Shown here: piece by piece, positions 18,347-28,290 of the stretch
Layout of the letters: each line of letters opens with the position of its first letter
Position numbering within the stretch: the stretch's first letter is position 1
Assembly (NCBI RefSeq): GCF_005938225.1
Contig: NZ_VCPC01000004.1
Location: 372,001-436,000 of the forward strand
Direction: 5' to 3'
DNA length: 64,000 bases
From: Arenibacterium halophilum
GTDB lineage: Bacteria; Pseudomonadota; Alphaproteobacteria; Rhodobacterales; Rhodobacteraceae
Notes under the pieces: generated by a model
Database searches by the model: none
Told to the model about the DNA's origin: nothing
Seen by the model: the letters and a program-made list of their open reading frames with translations, nothing else
Translations under genes and position numbers: made by a program

Positions 18347-19396
18347 TCAAGCCGCGTCGAAATCCAGCACCAGCGTGTCACTGGTCGGGCGGGCCTGACA
18401 GGCAAGCGTGAACCCGGCCTCGGTCTCCCATGGTTCCAGCGAATAGTTCACCGCCATTTCAGCGCTGCCCTCGGCCACCTTGCAGCGGCAGGTGCAGCAC
18501 ATGCCGCCCTTGCAGGAAAACGGCAGTTCCAGCCCCTGACGCGCGGCGGCATCCAGCACGGTGTCGTCGCCTTCTTCCACGGTGAAGCTGCGCGAGGCCC
18601 CATCCAGCACCACGGTCACGGCCACGCCAGATTTGGCGGCGGCTTCGGCCTGCGCCGAGCGGGGCGCGCGGGGGGCTTCGCCGTCCTGATAGAAACGTTC
18701 GAAATGAATGCGCTCGGGTGCGACACCCGCGCCTTTCAGCGTGTCTGCCACATCGTCGATCATCGCGCCCGGCCCGCACAGGAACACGCCATCGGCGGCC
18801 TTCAGATCGACCGCGCCTGATTTCGCCAGCTGGGCAACCTTTTCGCCTGTGATGCGCCCGTTCAGCAGCGGCACATCCTGCGCCTCGCGCGAGAGGATGT
18901 GGATCAGGCGGAACTGTTCCAAGTAGCGGTCTTTCAGCGCGTCCAGCGTGGCGCGGAACATGATGCTGTCGCTTTGACGGTTGCCGTAGACCAGCGTGAC
19001 ATTGGCGCCGCGCGCCAACGCTTCGGAGGCGATGGACACCATCGGCGTGATCCCCGACCCGGCGGCAATCAGCACGATGTCGCTTTCGCCATTCACGCAG
19101 AACCGGCCTTCGGGTGCCATCACGGCCAGCTTTGCACCGGGCGTCAGCCCCTGGGCAAAGCCAGAAAACACGCCATCGGCGATCTGTTTCACCCCCACGG
19201 TCAACGCCGTCCCCGGCGCGCTGGCAATGGAATAGGACCGGCGCACATCGGCGCCGTCAATGTCGGCGCGCAGCGTCAGATACTGGCCGGGGCGGTAGGC
19301 AAAGGTGTCGCGCAGCGCCTCGGGCACGTCAAAGCTGATGGCGACGCTGTCGGCGGTTTCGCGGCGAATGTCAGAGATGGTCAGATCGTGGAACAT
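18347..19396 (-). CDS. paaE: 1,2-phenylacetyl-CoA epoxidase, reductase subunit PaaE
   Basis: A 349-residue electron-transfer subunit that passes electrons from NADPH to the PaaA di-iron centre. The FAD-binding domain has RRSYSIASAPG (about residues 52-62), the NAD(P) domain has IAAGSGITPMVSIA and LCGPGAMI, and a C-terminal plant-type 2Fe-2S domain has SCKGGMCCTCRCKV plus a late cysteine in TLACQARP. This domain order is that of PaaE. It is the last of five adjacent paa genes on the minus strand, ten bases after paaD. A much longer upstream open frame is antisense noise over paaD. Confidence 0.95.
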   Translation of the reverse strand: MFHDLTISDIRRETADSVAISFDVPEALRDTFAYRPGQYLTLRADIDGADVRRSYSIASAPGTALTVGVKQIADGVFSGFAQGLTPGAKLAVMAPEGRFCVNGESDIVLIAAGSGITPMVSIASEALARGANVTLVYGNRQSDSIMFRATLDALKDRYLEQFRLIHILSREAQDVPLLNGRITGEKVAQLAKSGAVDLKAADGVFLCGPGAMIDDVADTLKGAGVAPERIHFERFYQDGEAPRAPRSAQAEAAAKSGVAVTVVLDGASRSFTVEEGDDTVLDAAARQGLELPFSCKGGMCCTCRCKVAEGSAEMAVNYSLEPWETEAGFTLACQARPTSDTLVLDFDAA

Positions 19397-19406
19397 GTCG
19401 TGCCCC

Positions 19407-19904
19407 TCAGATGCATTTGAAATAGTCGAACGGTTCGGCACAGGCGCAGCAGCGGTAATGCGCCTTGCAGGCGGTCGAGCCGAATTCGGAAAGTTTCTCG
19501 GTGTCGGTGCTGCCGCATTTCGGGCAGGGCACGGTGGTTTCGCCGAACAGCGCCAGTTTCGACCCCGTGCTTTCGACCGGCGGCGCGATCCCGTAGGCGC
19601 GCAGCTTCTCGCGGCCCTCATCCGTGACCCAATCGGTCGTCCAGGGCGGCGACATGACCCGTTCGATCCGTGCCTCGAACCCGGCTTGCAGAAGCGCGGC
19701 CTCGACCGCCAGTTCGATGGCCAGCACGGCGGGGCAGCCCGAATAGGTCGGGGTGACGCCCGCCACGGCCACGCCATCCTGCATCCGCACCCAGCGCAGA
19801 ATGCCAAGGTCGGCCACCGTGACGCAGGGCACCTCTGGGTCGGGCACGGCGGCGGCGGCGGCCCAGGCGCGGGCCTCGTCCAGCGATGTGGCCTCGGTTA
19901 CCAC
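19407..19904 (-). CDS. paaD: 1,2-phenylacetyl-CoA epoxidase subunit PaaD
   Basis: A 165-residue protein with an N-terminal MIP18/DUF59 domain (DPEVPCVTVADLGILR, GVTPTYSGCPAVLAIE) and a C-terminal zinc-ribbon-like segment with paired cysteines (VPCPKCGST and YRCCACAEPFDYFKC). PaaD is required for the PaaABCE epoxidase in vivo and is thought to act in Fe-S or metal-centre maturation. The GTG start at 19904 overlaps the paaC stop by seven bases, so translational coupling is likely. Confidence 0.93.
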   Translation of the reverse strand: MVTEATSLDEARAWAAAAAVPDPEVPCVTVADLGILRWVRMQDGVAVAGVTPTYSGCPAVLAIELAVEAALLQAGFEARIERVMSPPWTTDWVTDEGREKLRAYGIAPPVESTGSKLALFGETTVPCPKCGSTDTEKLSEFGSTACKAHYRCCACAEPFDYFKCI

Positions 19905-20632
19905 GTCGCGCCCGGATGGGCCCGGTGGACCGATTGCATCTCGGCCAGCATATGCCCCAGCTGTTCGCCATGCCGCCCGTCGCGCCCGCCGCTTTGCGGG
20001 TATTTCGACGGCTCAAATGTCATCCCGGCTTCGTCAAAGACCTCGGCGATCGTCGCCTCCCAGGTCGCACGCAGATCGGCACGGCGGGGCAGTGCGGGCA
20101 CGTCTTCGGCGGCGCCTTCCTCGAACAGCTCGCCCACATAGATCGACAGCGCCTCGGCAGCGTCGGCCATGCGGCGCGCGCTTTCCTCGGTGCCATCGCC
20201 CAGCCGGATCACCCATTCGCCCGCGTGGCGGATGTGATAGGCCATTTCCTTGACCGCCTTGCCCGCGATGCCCTGAATGGTTTCATCCTCGCTGGTCAGC
20301 GCGGCGGTCCAATAGGGGTGCATGAAGGCCGCGAAATACAGCTGGCGCAACATGGTATGGGCGAAATCGCCGTTGGGCCGTTCGACCAGCAGCAGGTTGC
20401 GATACTCGCGTTCGCTGCGCAGATAGGCCAGATCGTCCTCGCCTCGGCCCTTGCCCTCGACCTGCCCAGCATAGTCGTACAGCGACCGCGCCGTTCCGAT
20501 CATGTCGAGCGCCATGTTCGGCATCGCCAGATCTTCCTCGAGCATCGGCGCGTGGCCGCACCATTCGCTGACCCGGTGGCCCAGCACCAGGTGATCGTCG
20601 GCCAGTTCCAGAAGCGCGTCGAACAGGGGCAT
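19898..20632 (-). CDS. paaC: 1,2-phenylacetyl-CoA epoxidase subunit PaaC
   Basis: A 244-residue ferritin-like structural subunit that pairs with the catalytic PaaA. Recognisable stretches are DDHLVLGHRVSEWCGHAP, EEDLAMPNMALDMIGTAR, LVERPNGDFAHTMLRQLYF and KAVKEMAYHIRHAGEWVIRLGDGTEES. The ATG at 20632 overlaps the paaB stop as TGATG; the codon before it is GTG, so a start one codon longer is possible. It lies between paaB and paaD with overlaps on both sides. Confidence 0.95.
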   Translation of the reverse strand: MPLFDALLELADDHLVLGHRVSEWCGHAPMLEEDLAMPNMALDMIGTARSLYDYAGQVEGKGRGEDDLAYLRSEREYRNLLLVERPNGDFAHTMLRQLYFAAFMHPYWTAALTSEDETIQGIAGKAVKEMAYHIRHAGEWVIRLGDGTEESARRMADAAEALSIYVGELFEEGAAEDVPALPRRADLRATWEATIAEVFDEAGMTFEPSKYPQSGGRDGRHGEQLGHMLAEMQSVHRAHPGATW

Positions 20633-20913
20633 CACATGTGCCCCACTTGTTCGGGGATGTCGTAGAACGTCGGGTGACGATAGATTTTCTCGCCCGGCTC
20701 GAAATTCTCGCCCGCCTGATCGGGGTCGCTGGCGGTGATCGCGGCCGAGGGCACGACCCAGATCGAATTGCCTTCGCCCCGGCGCGTATAGACATCGCGC
20801 GCGGCTTGCAGGGCCATCACCTCGTCCGTGGCATGAAGCGAGCCGACGTGTTTATGTGACAGCCCGTTGCGCGGGCGAATGAACACTTCCCAAAGGGGGA
20901 CTTCACCAGTCAT
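20632..20913 (-). CDS. paaB: 1,2-phenylacetyl-CoA epoxidase subunit PaaB
   Basis: A 93-residue small subunit of the ring-epoxidase complex. It begins MTGEVPLWEVFIRPRNGLSH and contains HVGSLHATDEVMALQAARDVYTRR, the conserved core of the family. The much longer open frame upstream is a shadow over paaA. It is separated from paaA by 62 bases and shares one base with the paaC start. Confidence 0.94.
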   Translation of the reverse strand: MTGEVPLWEVFIRPRNGLSHKHVGSLHATDEVMALQAARDVYTRRGEGNSIWVVPSAAITASDPDQAGENFEPGEKIYRHPTFYDIPEQVGHM

Positions 20914-20975
20914 GGTGGTTTCCTTCTTATAAAGAATTTCCGGGGTGCGGGGGCGTGCCCCCCGCTGAATGCGCG

Positions 20976-21965
20976 TTACTCGGCGGCGACGGCCAGCTTG
21001 CGGGCGCGGCGCTTTTCGGCATGGGCCAGCGCGGCCTCGCGCACCCATTCGCCATCGTCCCATGCCTTCTTGCGGGCGGCGACACGGTCGCGCGCGCAGG
21101 GCCCGAAACCTTTGACCACGCGCCAGAATTCGTCCCAGTCGATCGGGCCGTGATCGTAGCCGCCCTTTTCCTCGTTCCACTTCAGTTCGGGGTCGGGGAT
21201 CGTCAGGCCAAGGAACTCGGCCTGCGGCACGGTCGCGTCGATGAATTTCTGGCGCAGTTCGTCGTTGGTGAAGCGTTTGATCTTCCACGCCATCGACTGA
21301 TCCGAGTGCTGGCTGTCGGCGTCATGCGGGCCGAACATCATGATCGAGGGCCACCACCAGCGGTTCAGGCTGTCCTGCGCCATCGCCTTTTGCTCGGGCG
21401 TGCCGCGCGCAAGGGTCATGACAATCTCGTACCCCTGCCGCTGGTGAAAGCTCTCTTCCTTGCAGACGCGGATCATCGCGCGGGCATAGGGGCCATAGGA
21501 ACAGCGGCACAGCGGGATCTGGTTCATGATCGCAGCGCCATCCACCAGCCAGCCGATGGTGCCGATATCGGCCCATGACAGCGTGGGATAGTTGAAGATC
21601 GACGAATATTTCGCGCGCCCGTCCAGCAGTTCTTCGGTCATCTGCTTGCGGGTGACGCCCAGCGTTTCAGCGGCAGAGTAGAGATACAGGCCGTGCCCGC
21701 CTTCGTCCTGCACCTTGGCCAGCAGCGCGGCCTTGCGGCGCAGGCTGGGCGCCCGGGTGATCCAGTTGCCCTCGGGCAGCATCCCGACGATTTCCGAATG
21801 CGCGTGCTGGCCAATCTGACGCACCAGCGTGCGGCGATAGCCTTCGGGCATGTCGTCGTTGGGTTCGATCTTTTGCTCGGCATCCACGCGCGCCTGGAAG
21901 GCGGCCAGAAACTCCGGCGTTTCCTCGGTGCGCCCATCGGCGCCGATCAGACCTTGGCTGTACAT
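20976..21965 (-). CDS. paaA: 1,2-phenylacetyl-CoA epoxidase catalytic subunit PaaA
   Basis: A 329-residue di-iron oxygenase subunit that converts phenylacetyl-CoA to its 1,2-epoxide, the committing step of aerobic phenylacetate breakdown. Metal-ligand regions are seen in [20 protein letters not shown] and [16 protein letters not shown]. The start at 21965 has GGAGGA nine bases upstream and is preferred to upstream in-frame starts. It heads paaABCDE. The genes for later steps (ring opening, beta-oxidation) and for phenylacetate-CoA ligase are not in the window. Confidence 0.96.
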   Translation of the reverse strand: MYSQGLIGADGRTEETPEFLAAFQARVDAEQKIEPNDDMPEGYRRTLVRQIGQHAHSEIVGMLPEGNWITRAPSLRRKAALLAKVQDEGGHGLYLYSAAETLGVTRKQMTEELLDGRAKYSSIFNYPTLSWADIGTIGWLVDGAAIMNQIPLCRCSYGPYARAMIRVCKEESFHQRQGYEIVMTLARGTPEQKAMAQDSLNRWWWPSIMMFGPHDADSQHSDQSMAWKIKRFTNDELRQKFIDATVPQAEFLGLTIPDPELKWNEEKGGYDHGPIDWDEFWRVVKGFGPCARDRVAARKKAWDDGEWVREAALAHAEKRRARKLAVAAE

Positions 21966-22002
21966 GGCTCGGGCTCCTCCTCGCTTTCTGCTTGCATGAT
22001 AT

Positions 22003-22038
22003 GTTACGAAAAATGCAAAATCAAGAAATCTTTGTAAC
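22003..22038. promoter_or_regulatory. inverted half-sites in the paaA/SDR intergenic region
   Basis: In the 109-base AT-rich gap between divergent paaA and the SDR gene, GTTACGAAA (22003-22011, plus strand) and GTTACAAAG (22030-22038, minus strand) form an inverted pair. It is placed where a regulator of the paa operon would bind. Assignment to a regulator is not possible from sequence. Confidence 0.35.
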
Positions 22039-22074
22039 GCTTGAGTTGCCGGGCGGGGCGGGTCATCAAGCGAT

Positions 22075-22941
22075 ATGGACAAGATATTGTTTTCCTTCGG
22101 ACACGGCTACAGCGCGCAGGCCCTGGCGCGGCTGCTGCTGCCGCGCGGCTGGCGCATCATCGGCACCACGCGGACGGCGGAAAAGGCCGAATCACTGCGC
22201 GAAACGGGGATCGAGCCGGTGATCTTTCCGGGCGACGGGGGGGTGCCGCCGGGGCTGGAGCAGGCGACGCATCTGCTGATCTCGGCCGGGCCCACGGCTG
22301 ATGGTGATCCGGTTCTGAACGCGCTGGGCGACACCATCGCCCGCATCGCGCCCCGGCTGGACTGGGCGGGCTATCTCTCGACCACCGGCGTTTATGGCGA
22401 CCATGACGGCGGCTGGGTCGATGAAACCACGCCGCTTGCGCCGTCCACCCGGCGCGGGCGCTGGCGGATGCAGGCCGAAGCCGACTGGCAGGCGGTGCCG
22501 GGTCTGCCGCTGCACATCTTCCGGCTGGCCGGGATTTACGGCCCCGGGCGCGGCCCTTTCGCCAAGGTGCGCGCGGGCACGGCGCGGCGGATCATCAAGA
22601 AGGGGCAGGTGTTTTCGCGCATCCACGTAGATGACATCGCCCAGATCGTGGCGGCATCCATCGACCGGCCCGATCCCGGTGCGATCTACAACTGCTGCGA
22701 CGACGACCCGGCCCCGCCGCAAGAGGTGATCGCCCATGCCGCCGAGCTGCTGGGCCTGCCAGTGCCGCCCGCGGTCCTCTATGACGAGGCCGAGATGACG
22801 CCCATGGCACGGTCGTTCTATGCCGAGAGCAAGCGGGTGCGGAACCATCGCATCAAGCAGGCGTTGGGAATCCGGTTGCTGTATCCTGATTATCGCAGCG
22901 GCCTGCGTGCCTTGCTGGAACAGGATCCCCCCACCGAATGA
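22075..22941 (+). CDS. SDR family NAD(P)-dependent epimerase/reductase
   Basis: A 288-residue extended short-chain dehydrogenase-like protein of the YeeZ type. The N-terminal dinucleotide site is atypical ([21 protein letters not shown]). The segment [19 protein letters not shown] holds the serine and tyrosine region, and [13 protein letters not shown] and [17 protein letters not shown] are standard for the NAD-epimerase family. The substrate is unknown. It is divergent from paaA and overlaps the ExoD gene by four bases. Confidence 0.82.
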   Translation: MDKILFSFGHGYSAQALARLLLPRGWRIIGTTRTAEKAESLRETGIEPVIFPGDGGVPPGLEQATHLLISAGPTADGDPVLNALGDTIARIAPRLDWAGYLSTTGVYGDHDGGWVDETTPLAPSTRRGRWRMQAEADWQAVPGLPLHIFRLAGIYGPGRGPFAKVRAGTARRIIKKGQVFSRIHVDDIAQIVAASIDRPDPGAIYNCCDDDPAPPQEVIAHAAELLGLPVPPAVLYDEAEMTPMARSFYAESKRVRNHRIKQALGIRLLYPDYRSGLRALLEQDPPTE

Positions 22942-23546
22942 CCGACGCCACCGCCGATCACCAACCCACGCCCGCGCGGCTGCGCGGGCTGACCGATCTG
23001 CTGGATGCCCTGCGTCGAGCGACGAATGGTGACAAGGCAAGTGTGGCCGATCTGCTGGGCGCCTTGGGCGAGCGCAGCTTTACCCCGCTGCTGCTGGCAA
23101 TTTCGGTGATCCTGATTTCGCCTGTCTCGGGGATCCCGACGGTGCCGACGATTTCCGCCGTGATCATCGTGCTGATCGCGGTGCAGGGGCTGATGGGGCG
23201 GCGGCATCTGTGGCTGCCGGGGTTCATCCTGCGCCGCCGGGTCGATGCCAGCAAGCTGCGGCGCGGGTTCGACTGGCTGCAAAAGCCCTGCGCCTGGGTT
23301 GATCGTCATTCCCACGCTCGCCTGCGCCTGCTCACCCGAGGCCCCGCACGCACGGTGGCCTTTCTGGTTTGCGTTCTGCTGCCGCTGACATGGCCCGCGC
23401 TGGAACTGTTGCCGATGGTCACCTCGGTCGGTGCCACGGCGTTGGCGCTGCTGACCTTTGGTCTGCTGACCCACGACGGGCTTTATGCCTTCCTGGGCTA
23501 CTGCGTGATCGGCGCGATGGGCGCACTGGTCTGGTGGCTGATCTAG
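22938..23546 (+). CDS. exopolysaccharide synthesis protein, ExoD family
   Basis: A 202-residue inner-membrane protein of the ExoD family, which is linked to exopolysaccharide production and alkaline tolerance in rhizobia; the biochemical role is not established. The N-terminal [37 protein letters not shown] is the family hallmark, followed by [12 protein letters not shown] and three further hydrophobic segments. It is translationally coupled to the SDR gene (ATGA) and converges on dxs, the two stops sharing the palindrome CTAG. Confidence 0.85.
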   Translation: MTDATADHQPTPARLRGLTDLLDALRRATNGDKASVADLLGALGERSFTPLLLAISVILISPVSGIPTVPTISAVIIVLIAVQGLMGRRHLWLPGFILRRRVDASKLRRGFDWLQKPCAWVDRHSHARLRLLTRGPARTVAFLVCVLLPLTWPALELLPMVTSVGATALALLTFGLLTHDGLYAFLGYCVIGAMGALVWWLI

Positions 23547-25471
23547 GCGCGCTTTTCGCCAATCCGCGCGACGCCCAGCACATCCAGCACCTTTGCCTCG
23601 ATATCCGCCGCATTCATGCCGGCACTCGCGTACATGTCGGCCGGGCTGGCATGGTCGATGAAGGTATCCGGCAGTACCATCGAGCGGAATTTCAGCCCGG
23701 TATCGAACTGCCCTTCCTCGGCCAGAAGCTGCGCCACATGGCTGCCAAAGCCGCCAATCGCGCCTTCCTCGATGGTGATCAGCGCCTCGTGGTCCGCCGC
23801 CAGCCGCAGGATCAGGTCGCGGTCCAGCGGCTTGGCAAAACGCGCATCCGCCACGGTGGGGGAAATGCCGCGCGCGGCCAGCGCCTCGGCGGCCTGTTCG
23901 ACCTCGGCCAGACGGGTGCCGAATGACAGGATCGCCACCCGCGCGCCCTCGCGCACAATGCGGCCCTTCCCGATCTCCAGAACTTCGCCCTTTTCCGGCA
24001 GCTCGACCCCGGTGCCTTCGCCGCGCGGATAGCGGAAGGCAATCGGCCCCTCGTCATGGGCGGCAGCGGTGGCGACCATGTGTTTCAACTCGGCCTCGTC
24101 GGCGGCGGCCATCACCACGAACCCCGGCAGGTTGGCCAGGTAGGCCACATCGAAACTGCCTGCATGGGTGGCGCCATCGGCCCCCACCAGCCCGGCGCGG
24201 TCGATGGCAAAGCGCACCGGCAGTCGCTGAATCGCCACGTCATGCACAACCTGATCATAGCCGCGCTGCAAGAAGGTGGAATACATCGCGCAGAACGGTT
24301 TCATCCCGCCGGCGGCCAGCGCGGCGGAAAAGGTCACGCCGTGCTGCTCGGCAATGCCCACGTCGAAACAGCGGCTGGGAAAGCGTTCGGCAAACAGGTT
24401 CAGCCCGGTGCCATCGGGCATCGCCGCCGTCACCGCGCAAATCTTGTCGTCCTCGCCCGCCAGCCGGGTCAGCTCGTCGCCAAAAATGCGGGTATAGCTG
24501 GGCGCGTTCGACGGCGCTTTCTTCTGCTCGCCGGTCACCACGTCGAATTTGGCCGTGGCATGGCCCTTGTCGCGCGCACGTTCCGCCGGGGCATAGCCCT
24601 TGCCCTTGCGCGTCAGCACATGCAGCAGCACCGGCCCCGTCGCCCGCGCGCGCATGGTGCGCAGGATCGGCAGCAGCGCGTCCATGTCGTGCCCGTCGAT
24701 GGGGCCGATATAGGAAAAGCCCAACGCCTCGAACAGCGAGCCGCCCATCGCCATGCCCTTCAGCATCTCCTTGGCGCGCTTGGCACCTTCGCGGAACGGC
24801 CCGGGCAGCAGGGATACCGCGCCCTTGGCAGCGGCCTTCAGATCGTGCAGCGGCGCCTCGGCATATAGCCGCGACAGATGCGACGACAGCGCGCCGACCG
24901 GCGGCGCAATCGACATTTCGTTGTCGTTCAGGATCACGAACATGCGCTTCTTCAGATGCCCGGCGTTGTTCATCGCCTCGAACGCCATGCCCGCGCTCAT
25001 CGCGCCATCGCCGATCACCGCAACCGTATCGCCCAGCCCCTCGGGCGGGTTGCCGCCCAGGTCACGCGCCACGGCAAAGCCCAGCGCCGCGCTGATCGAA
25101 GTCGACGAATGCGCCGCCCCGAACGGGTCGTAAGGCGATTCCGAGCGTTTGGTGAACCCGCTCAACCCGTCCTTCATGCGCAGCGTGCGAATCCGGTCGC
25201 GCCGCTCGGTCAGGATTTTGTGGGGGTAACACTGGTGCCCGACGTCCCAGATGATCTTGTCCCTGGGCGTGTCGAACACCGCGTGCAGCGCCACCGTCAG
25301 CTCGGTCACGCCAAGCCCCGCGCCCAGATGCCCGCCGGTGACCGACACGGCCGAAATCGTCTCGGCCCGCAGCTCGTGCGCCACCTGCGTCAGCTCGGCA
25401 TCGCTGAGGTGTTTCAGGTCGGCGGGCCGCGAAATGCGGTCCAGCAAGGGCGTGGCAGGTCGGTCGGACAA
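23543..25471 (-). CDS. dxs: 1-deoxy-D-xylulose-5-phosphate synthase
   Basis: A 642-residue thiamine-diphosphate enzyme that joins pyruvate and glyceraldehyde 3-phosphate in the first step of the MEP isoprenoid pathway. Visible motifs are the N-terminal histidine region [18 protein letters not shown], the TPP/metal motif [19 protein letters not shown], and the transketolase-like central domain with [18 protein letters not shown]. The start codon is TTG (TTGTCCGACCGA) with GGAG seven bases upstream; no ATG is near. It lies 23 bases after ispA, so precursor supply and prenyl chain synthesis share an operon. Confidence 0.96.
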   Translation of the reverse strand: MSDRPATPLLDRISRPADLKHLSDAELTQVAHELRAETISAVSVTGGHLGAGLGVTELTVALHAVFDTPRDKIIWDVGHQCYPHKILTERRDRIRTLRMKDGLSGFTKRSESPYDPFGAAHSSTSISAALGFAVARDLGGNPPEGLGDTVAVIGDGAMSAGMAFEAMNNAGHLKKRMFVILNDNEMSIAPPVGALSSHLSRLYAEAPLHDLKAAAKGAVSLLPGPFREGAKRAKEMLKGMAMGGSLFEALGFSYIGPIDGHDMDALLPILRTMRARATGPVLLHVLTRKGKGYAPAERARDKGHATAKFDVVTGEQKKAPSNAPSYTRIFGDELTRLAGEDDKICAVTAAMPDGTGLNLFAERFPSRCFDVGIAEQHGVTFSAALAAGGMKPFCAMYSTFLQRGYDQVVHDVAIQRLPVRFAIDRAGLVGADGATHAGSFDVAYLANLPGFVVMAAADEAELKHMVATAAAHDEGPIAFRYPRGEGTGVELPEKGEVLEIGKGRIVREGARVAILSFGTRLAEVEQAAEALAARGISPTVADARFAKPLDRDLILRLAADHEALITIEEGAIGGFGSHVAQLLAEEGQFDTGLKFRSMVLPDTFIDHASPADMYASAGMNAADIEAKVLDVLGVARIGEKRA

Positions 25472-25494
25472 CGGCGCCTCCAGTCTGGGCGGGA

Positions 25495-26361
25495 TCAGCT
25501 TTCGCGCGAGATAACGAAGCGAGCGGTCTCCCGCAAGGTTTCGGCCCCCGCACCATAGGAACTTAGGGCATCGCAGGCCGATGTCACCAGATCGCGGGCG
25601 CGCCGCTTTGCCGCGTCCAGCCCCAGCAGCGACACGAATGTCGCCTTGCCCGCCGCCGCATCCTTTTGCAGCCGCTTGCCGGTCTTGGCCTCGTCGCCTT
25701 CGACATCCAGAATGTCATCGGCAATCTGGAACGCCAGCCCGAGGTCGCGCGCATAGCGGCCCAGCGGCCCGGTATCGGCCCCCGCCATCACCGCGCCCGC
25801 CGTGGCGGCCCATTCGATCAGCGCGCCGGTCTTGCCCGCCTGCAACCGGGTGATCGCGTCCAGATCCAGCGGCGTGCCGGCGGCCTCGGCCGCAATGTCC
25901 AGCGCCTGCCCCAGCACCATGCCGCGCGCGCCCGCCGCCCGGGCCAGCCCCAGCGACAGTGCGGCCCGCGCCTCTGCCTCGCCACACCGCGCATCGCTCA
26001 CCAGCTCGAACGCCAGCGCCTGCAAGGCATCGCCCGCAAGGATCGCGGTCGCCTCGTCCCACTTGATATGAACGGTGGGCAGCCCCCGGCGCAGATCGTC
26101 GTCATCCATCGCGGGCAGATCGTCGTGCACAAGCGAATAGGCGTGCATCGCCTCGATCGCGGCGGCAGGCCACAGCGCGCGCGCCGCATCCACCCCGTGC
26201 AGCCGCGCCGATTCCATCACCAGAAACCCGCGCAGCCCCTTGCCACCCCGGCAGGCATGATGCATCGCATCGCTCAATGGCAGCGGTGCCAGCCCGTCAA
26301 GGCAGGTCATCAGATGGGCCTGAACCGCCCCGCCGACGGTCGACAGCCGATCCTGGATCAC
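25495..26361 (-). CDS. ispA: polyprenyl synthetase, (2E,6E)-farnesyl diphosphate synthase-like
   Basis: A 288-residue prenyltransferase that condenses DMAPP or GPP with IPP to farnesyl diphosphate. The first aspartate-rich motif is [14 protein letters not shown] (about residues 81-94) and the second is [10 protein letters not shown] chose the GTG at 26361 because GAAGGA lies just upstream and it follows the xseB stop by one base. An ATG at 26403 would give 302 residues but overlap xseB by 41 bases. The xseB-ispA-dxs order is standard in alphaproteobacteria. Confidence 0.92.
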   Translation of the reverse strand: MIQDRLSTVGGAVQAHLMTCLDGLAPLPLSDAMHHACRGGKGLRGFLVMESARLHGVDAARALWPAAAIEAMHAYSLVHDDLPAMDDDDLRRGLPTVHIKWDEATAILAGDALQALAFELVSDARCGEAEARAALSLGLARAAGARGMVLGQALDIAAEAAGTPLDLDAITRLQAGKTGALIEWAATAGAVMAGADTGPLGRYARDLGLAFQIADDILDVEGDEAKTGKRLQKDAAAGKATFVSLLGLDAAKRRARDLVTSACDALSSYGAGAETLRETARFVISRES

Positions 26362-26362
26362 G

Positions 26363-26605
26363 TCACATTCCTTCGACAGGCTTGGTTCCGGTGGGGGCGC
26401 CATTGCCGTCCAGCGTGATCGCGGCCACCTTTTCCTCGGCCCGCCTCAGCTCTTCGTCGCAGCGTTTCTTCAGCGCCGCGCCGCGTTCATACAGCGAAAT
26501 CGACTGGTCCAGCGCCACATCGCCGCGCTCCAGCTTGTCGACAACGCTCTCCAGCTCTTTCATCGCCTGTTCAAAGCTCAGGTCTGTAACGGGTGTCTCG
26601 GTCAT
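26363..26605 (-). CDS. xseB: exodeoxyribonuclease VII small subunit
   Basis: An 80-residue protein. With XseA it forms the nuclease that degrades single-stranded DNA to oligonucleotides. The core LSFEQAMKELESVVDKLERGDVALDQSISLYERGAALKKRC is typical and predicted helical. The large subunit gene is not in the window. It overlaps the HDAC-family gene upstream by four bases (ATGA). Confidence 0.94.
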   Translation of the reverse strand: MTETPVTDLSFEQAMKELESVVDKLERGDVALDQSISLYERGAALKKRCDEELRRAEEKVAAITLDGNGAPTGTKPVEGM

Positions 26606-27528
26606 GTCGCTGCCTTGATCAATTCTTCCACATGCGCCCGGGCCGACGCGGCAAGCGCCTTCAGATCATAGCCGCCCTCCAAAGTCGAGACCACGCGCCC
26701 GCCACAGCACTCTGCCGCCACCGCGCAAATCTCGCGGGTCAGCCAGGCGAAATCCTCGGTCTCCCACATCAGCTGGGCCAGCGGGTCATCACGATGGGCG
26801 TCGAACCCGGCCGAGATCACGATCAGCTCGGGCTTGAAGGTACGCAACCGGGGCAGGGCCAGCCGCGTATAGGCCGCGCGCATCGCCGCGCCATCGCTGT
26901 CGGGGGTCAGCGGAATGTTCAGAATCGTGTCATGCGCCCCGGTTTCATCGGCCCGGCCCGATCCCGGCCACAGCGGCATCTGCTGGCTGGTGATCACCAG
27001 CGCGCGTGGCTCGTCCCACAGCAAATCCTGCGTGCCATTGCCGTGATGCACGTCGAAATCCACCACGGCGACCCGAGACAGCCCGTGATGATCCAGGGCA
27101 TGTTTCGCCGCCAATGCCGCATTGCCGAACAGGCAGAACCCCATGGCCACGTCCGTCTCGGCATGATGCCCCGGCGGGCGGATCGCGGCAAAGGCCGCGT
27201 GCGCCTCTTCCCCCAAAACCATATCGACAGCCCGCACAGCGGCCCCGGCCGCGCGAAACGCCGCATCCAGAGACCCGGGCGACAGGAACGTATCGCCGTC
27301 AATCTGCACGATCCCCTGCAAGGGCAAGGCGCGCCGCAGATCGGCCAGATAACTGGCCGGGTGGATGCGGAGCACGTCATCTTCGGCAGCCAAAGGCGCC
27401 GTCACCCGAAGCAAATCCAGATCCTGCAGCGCAAGCAACACATGCTCCAGCCGCGCCACCCGCTCGGGGTGGCCATCGGGCGTCTCGTACCGCAAACAAT
27501 CGGCATGGGTGATCAGCGCAACTGTCAT
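26602..27528 (-). CDS. histone deacetylase family protein (AcuC/HDAC fold)
   Basis: A 308-residue zinc amidohydrolase. Motifs are GHPERVARLEHVL near the start, IRPPGHHAETDVAMGFCLFGNAA (catalytic histidine pair), VAVVDFDVHHGNGTQDL (zinc ligands) and VISAGFDAHRDDPLA. Bacterial members deacetylate acetoin-utilisation targets, polyamines or acyl-lysines; this one cannot be assigned. The start at 27528 (MTVALITHADC) follows a copy of the dispersed element whose AAGAAG tail directly abuts the ATG. It is the first gene of the operon leading into xseB-ispA-dxs. Confidence 0.88.
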   Translation of the reverse strand: MTVALITHADCLRYETPDGHPERVARLEHVLLALQDLDLLRVTAPLAAEDDVLRIHPASYLADLRRALPLQGIVQIDGDTFLSPGSLDAAFRAAGAAVRAVDMVLGEEAHAAFAAIRPPGHHAETDVAMGFCLFGNAALAAKHALDHHGLSRVAVVDFDVHHGNGTQDLLWDEPRALVITSQQMPLWPGSGRADETGAHDTILNIPLTPDSDGAAMRAAYTRLALPRLRTFKPELIVISAGFDAHRDDPLAQLMWETEDFAWLTREICAVAAECCGGRVVSTLEGGYDLKALAASARAHVEELIKAAT

Positions 27529-27550
27529 CTTCTTCTTTGCCCAAATACTC
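27529..27550 (-). repeat. dispersed intergenic element, copy C
   Basis: The minus strand reads GAGTATTTGGGCAAAGAAG then AAG, and abuts the ATG of the HDAC-family gene. Its purine-rich end occupies the ribosome-binding position. Confidence 0.6.
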
Positions 27551-27588
27551 AAAATCCGACGCCGCCGGAAACGCGTCGTCGCAAAGGC

Positions 27589-28290
27589 TCAGTCCGGGGC
27601 CAGCATATACCCGGCGCCGCGCACCGTCTGCAGATACCGGGGCTGCTTCGGGTCGGCCTCGATCTTGCGGCGCAGCCGGGTGATCTGCACGTCCACGGCG
27701 CGTTCCTGCGCCTGCCCCCGGTCGCGCCCCAAATCTTCGACCAGCTTGGTGCGGCTCACGGCTTCGCCGGGGCGGGCGGCGAAAATCCGCATCAACTGGC
27801 TCTCCGTGGCAGTCAGGCGCACGATCTCTTCGCCCTGCCACATCTCGCCGCGCTCGATGTCATAGCGGATCGGCCCCAGCGTCAGCACCTTGGGCGCAGT
27901 GGCCGCGGCGGGCAACTCGGGCATACGCCGCAAGATCGCATTGATCCGCAGAAGCAATTCCTTCGGTTCGAACGGCTTCGAGAGGTAGTCGTCCGCCCCG
28001 GCTTCCAGCCCCGAAATCCGGTTCTCGGTCTCGCCCCGCGCGGTCAGCAACAGGATCGGCGTCGCCTTGGTCTCGCGCAGCGCGCGGGTCAGCGAAATGC
28101 CATCTTCTCCGGGCATCATCACGTCCAGAACGATCAGGTCGAAATCCAGCCCTGACAGGATGCGCCGCGCATGGGCGGCATCGCGCGCCGAGGTCACAAG
28201 AAACCCGTGCCGCATCAGGAACTTCTTCAGCAGATCGCGAATCCGCTCGTCGTCGTCGACAATCAGCAGATGTGCATCAAGTTCGGCCAT
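27589..28290 (-). CDS. petR: OmpR-family response regulator, PetR-like
   Basis: A 233-residue two-domain regulator. The receiver domain (about 1-120) has the acidic pocket VDDDER, the phosphorylatable aspartate in LIVLDVMMPGEDG (about residue 56), and the conserved threonine and lysine in LLTARGE and LSKPFEPKEL. The C-terminal winged helix ends VQITRLRRKIEADPKQPRYLQTVRGAGYML. With the MarR gene upstream (stop/start TGATG) it matches the PetP-PetR pair first described next to petABC in Rhodobacter capsulatus. Here petABC lies about 14 kb away. No histidine kinase gene is adjacent. Confidence 0.85.
   Translation of the reverse strand: MAELDAHLLIVDDDERIRDLLKKFLMRHGFLVTSARDAAHARRILSGLDFDLIVLDVMMPGEDGISLTRALRETKATPILLLTARGETENRISGLEAGADDYLSKPFEPKELLLRINAILRRMPELPAAATAPKVLTLGPIRYDIERGEMWQGEEIVRLTATESQLMRIFAARPGEAVSRTKLVEDLGRDRGQAQERAVDVQITRLRRKIEADPKQPRYLQTVRGAGYMLAPD

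Noticed and set aside
26593..28155. 520-codon plus-strand frame over the HDAC gene and petR
   Set aside because: It is antisense to two genes with intact catalytic motifs, with shadow-type composition.
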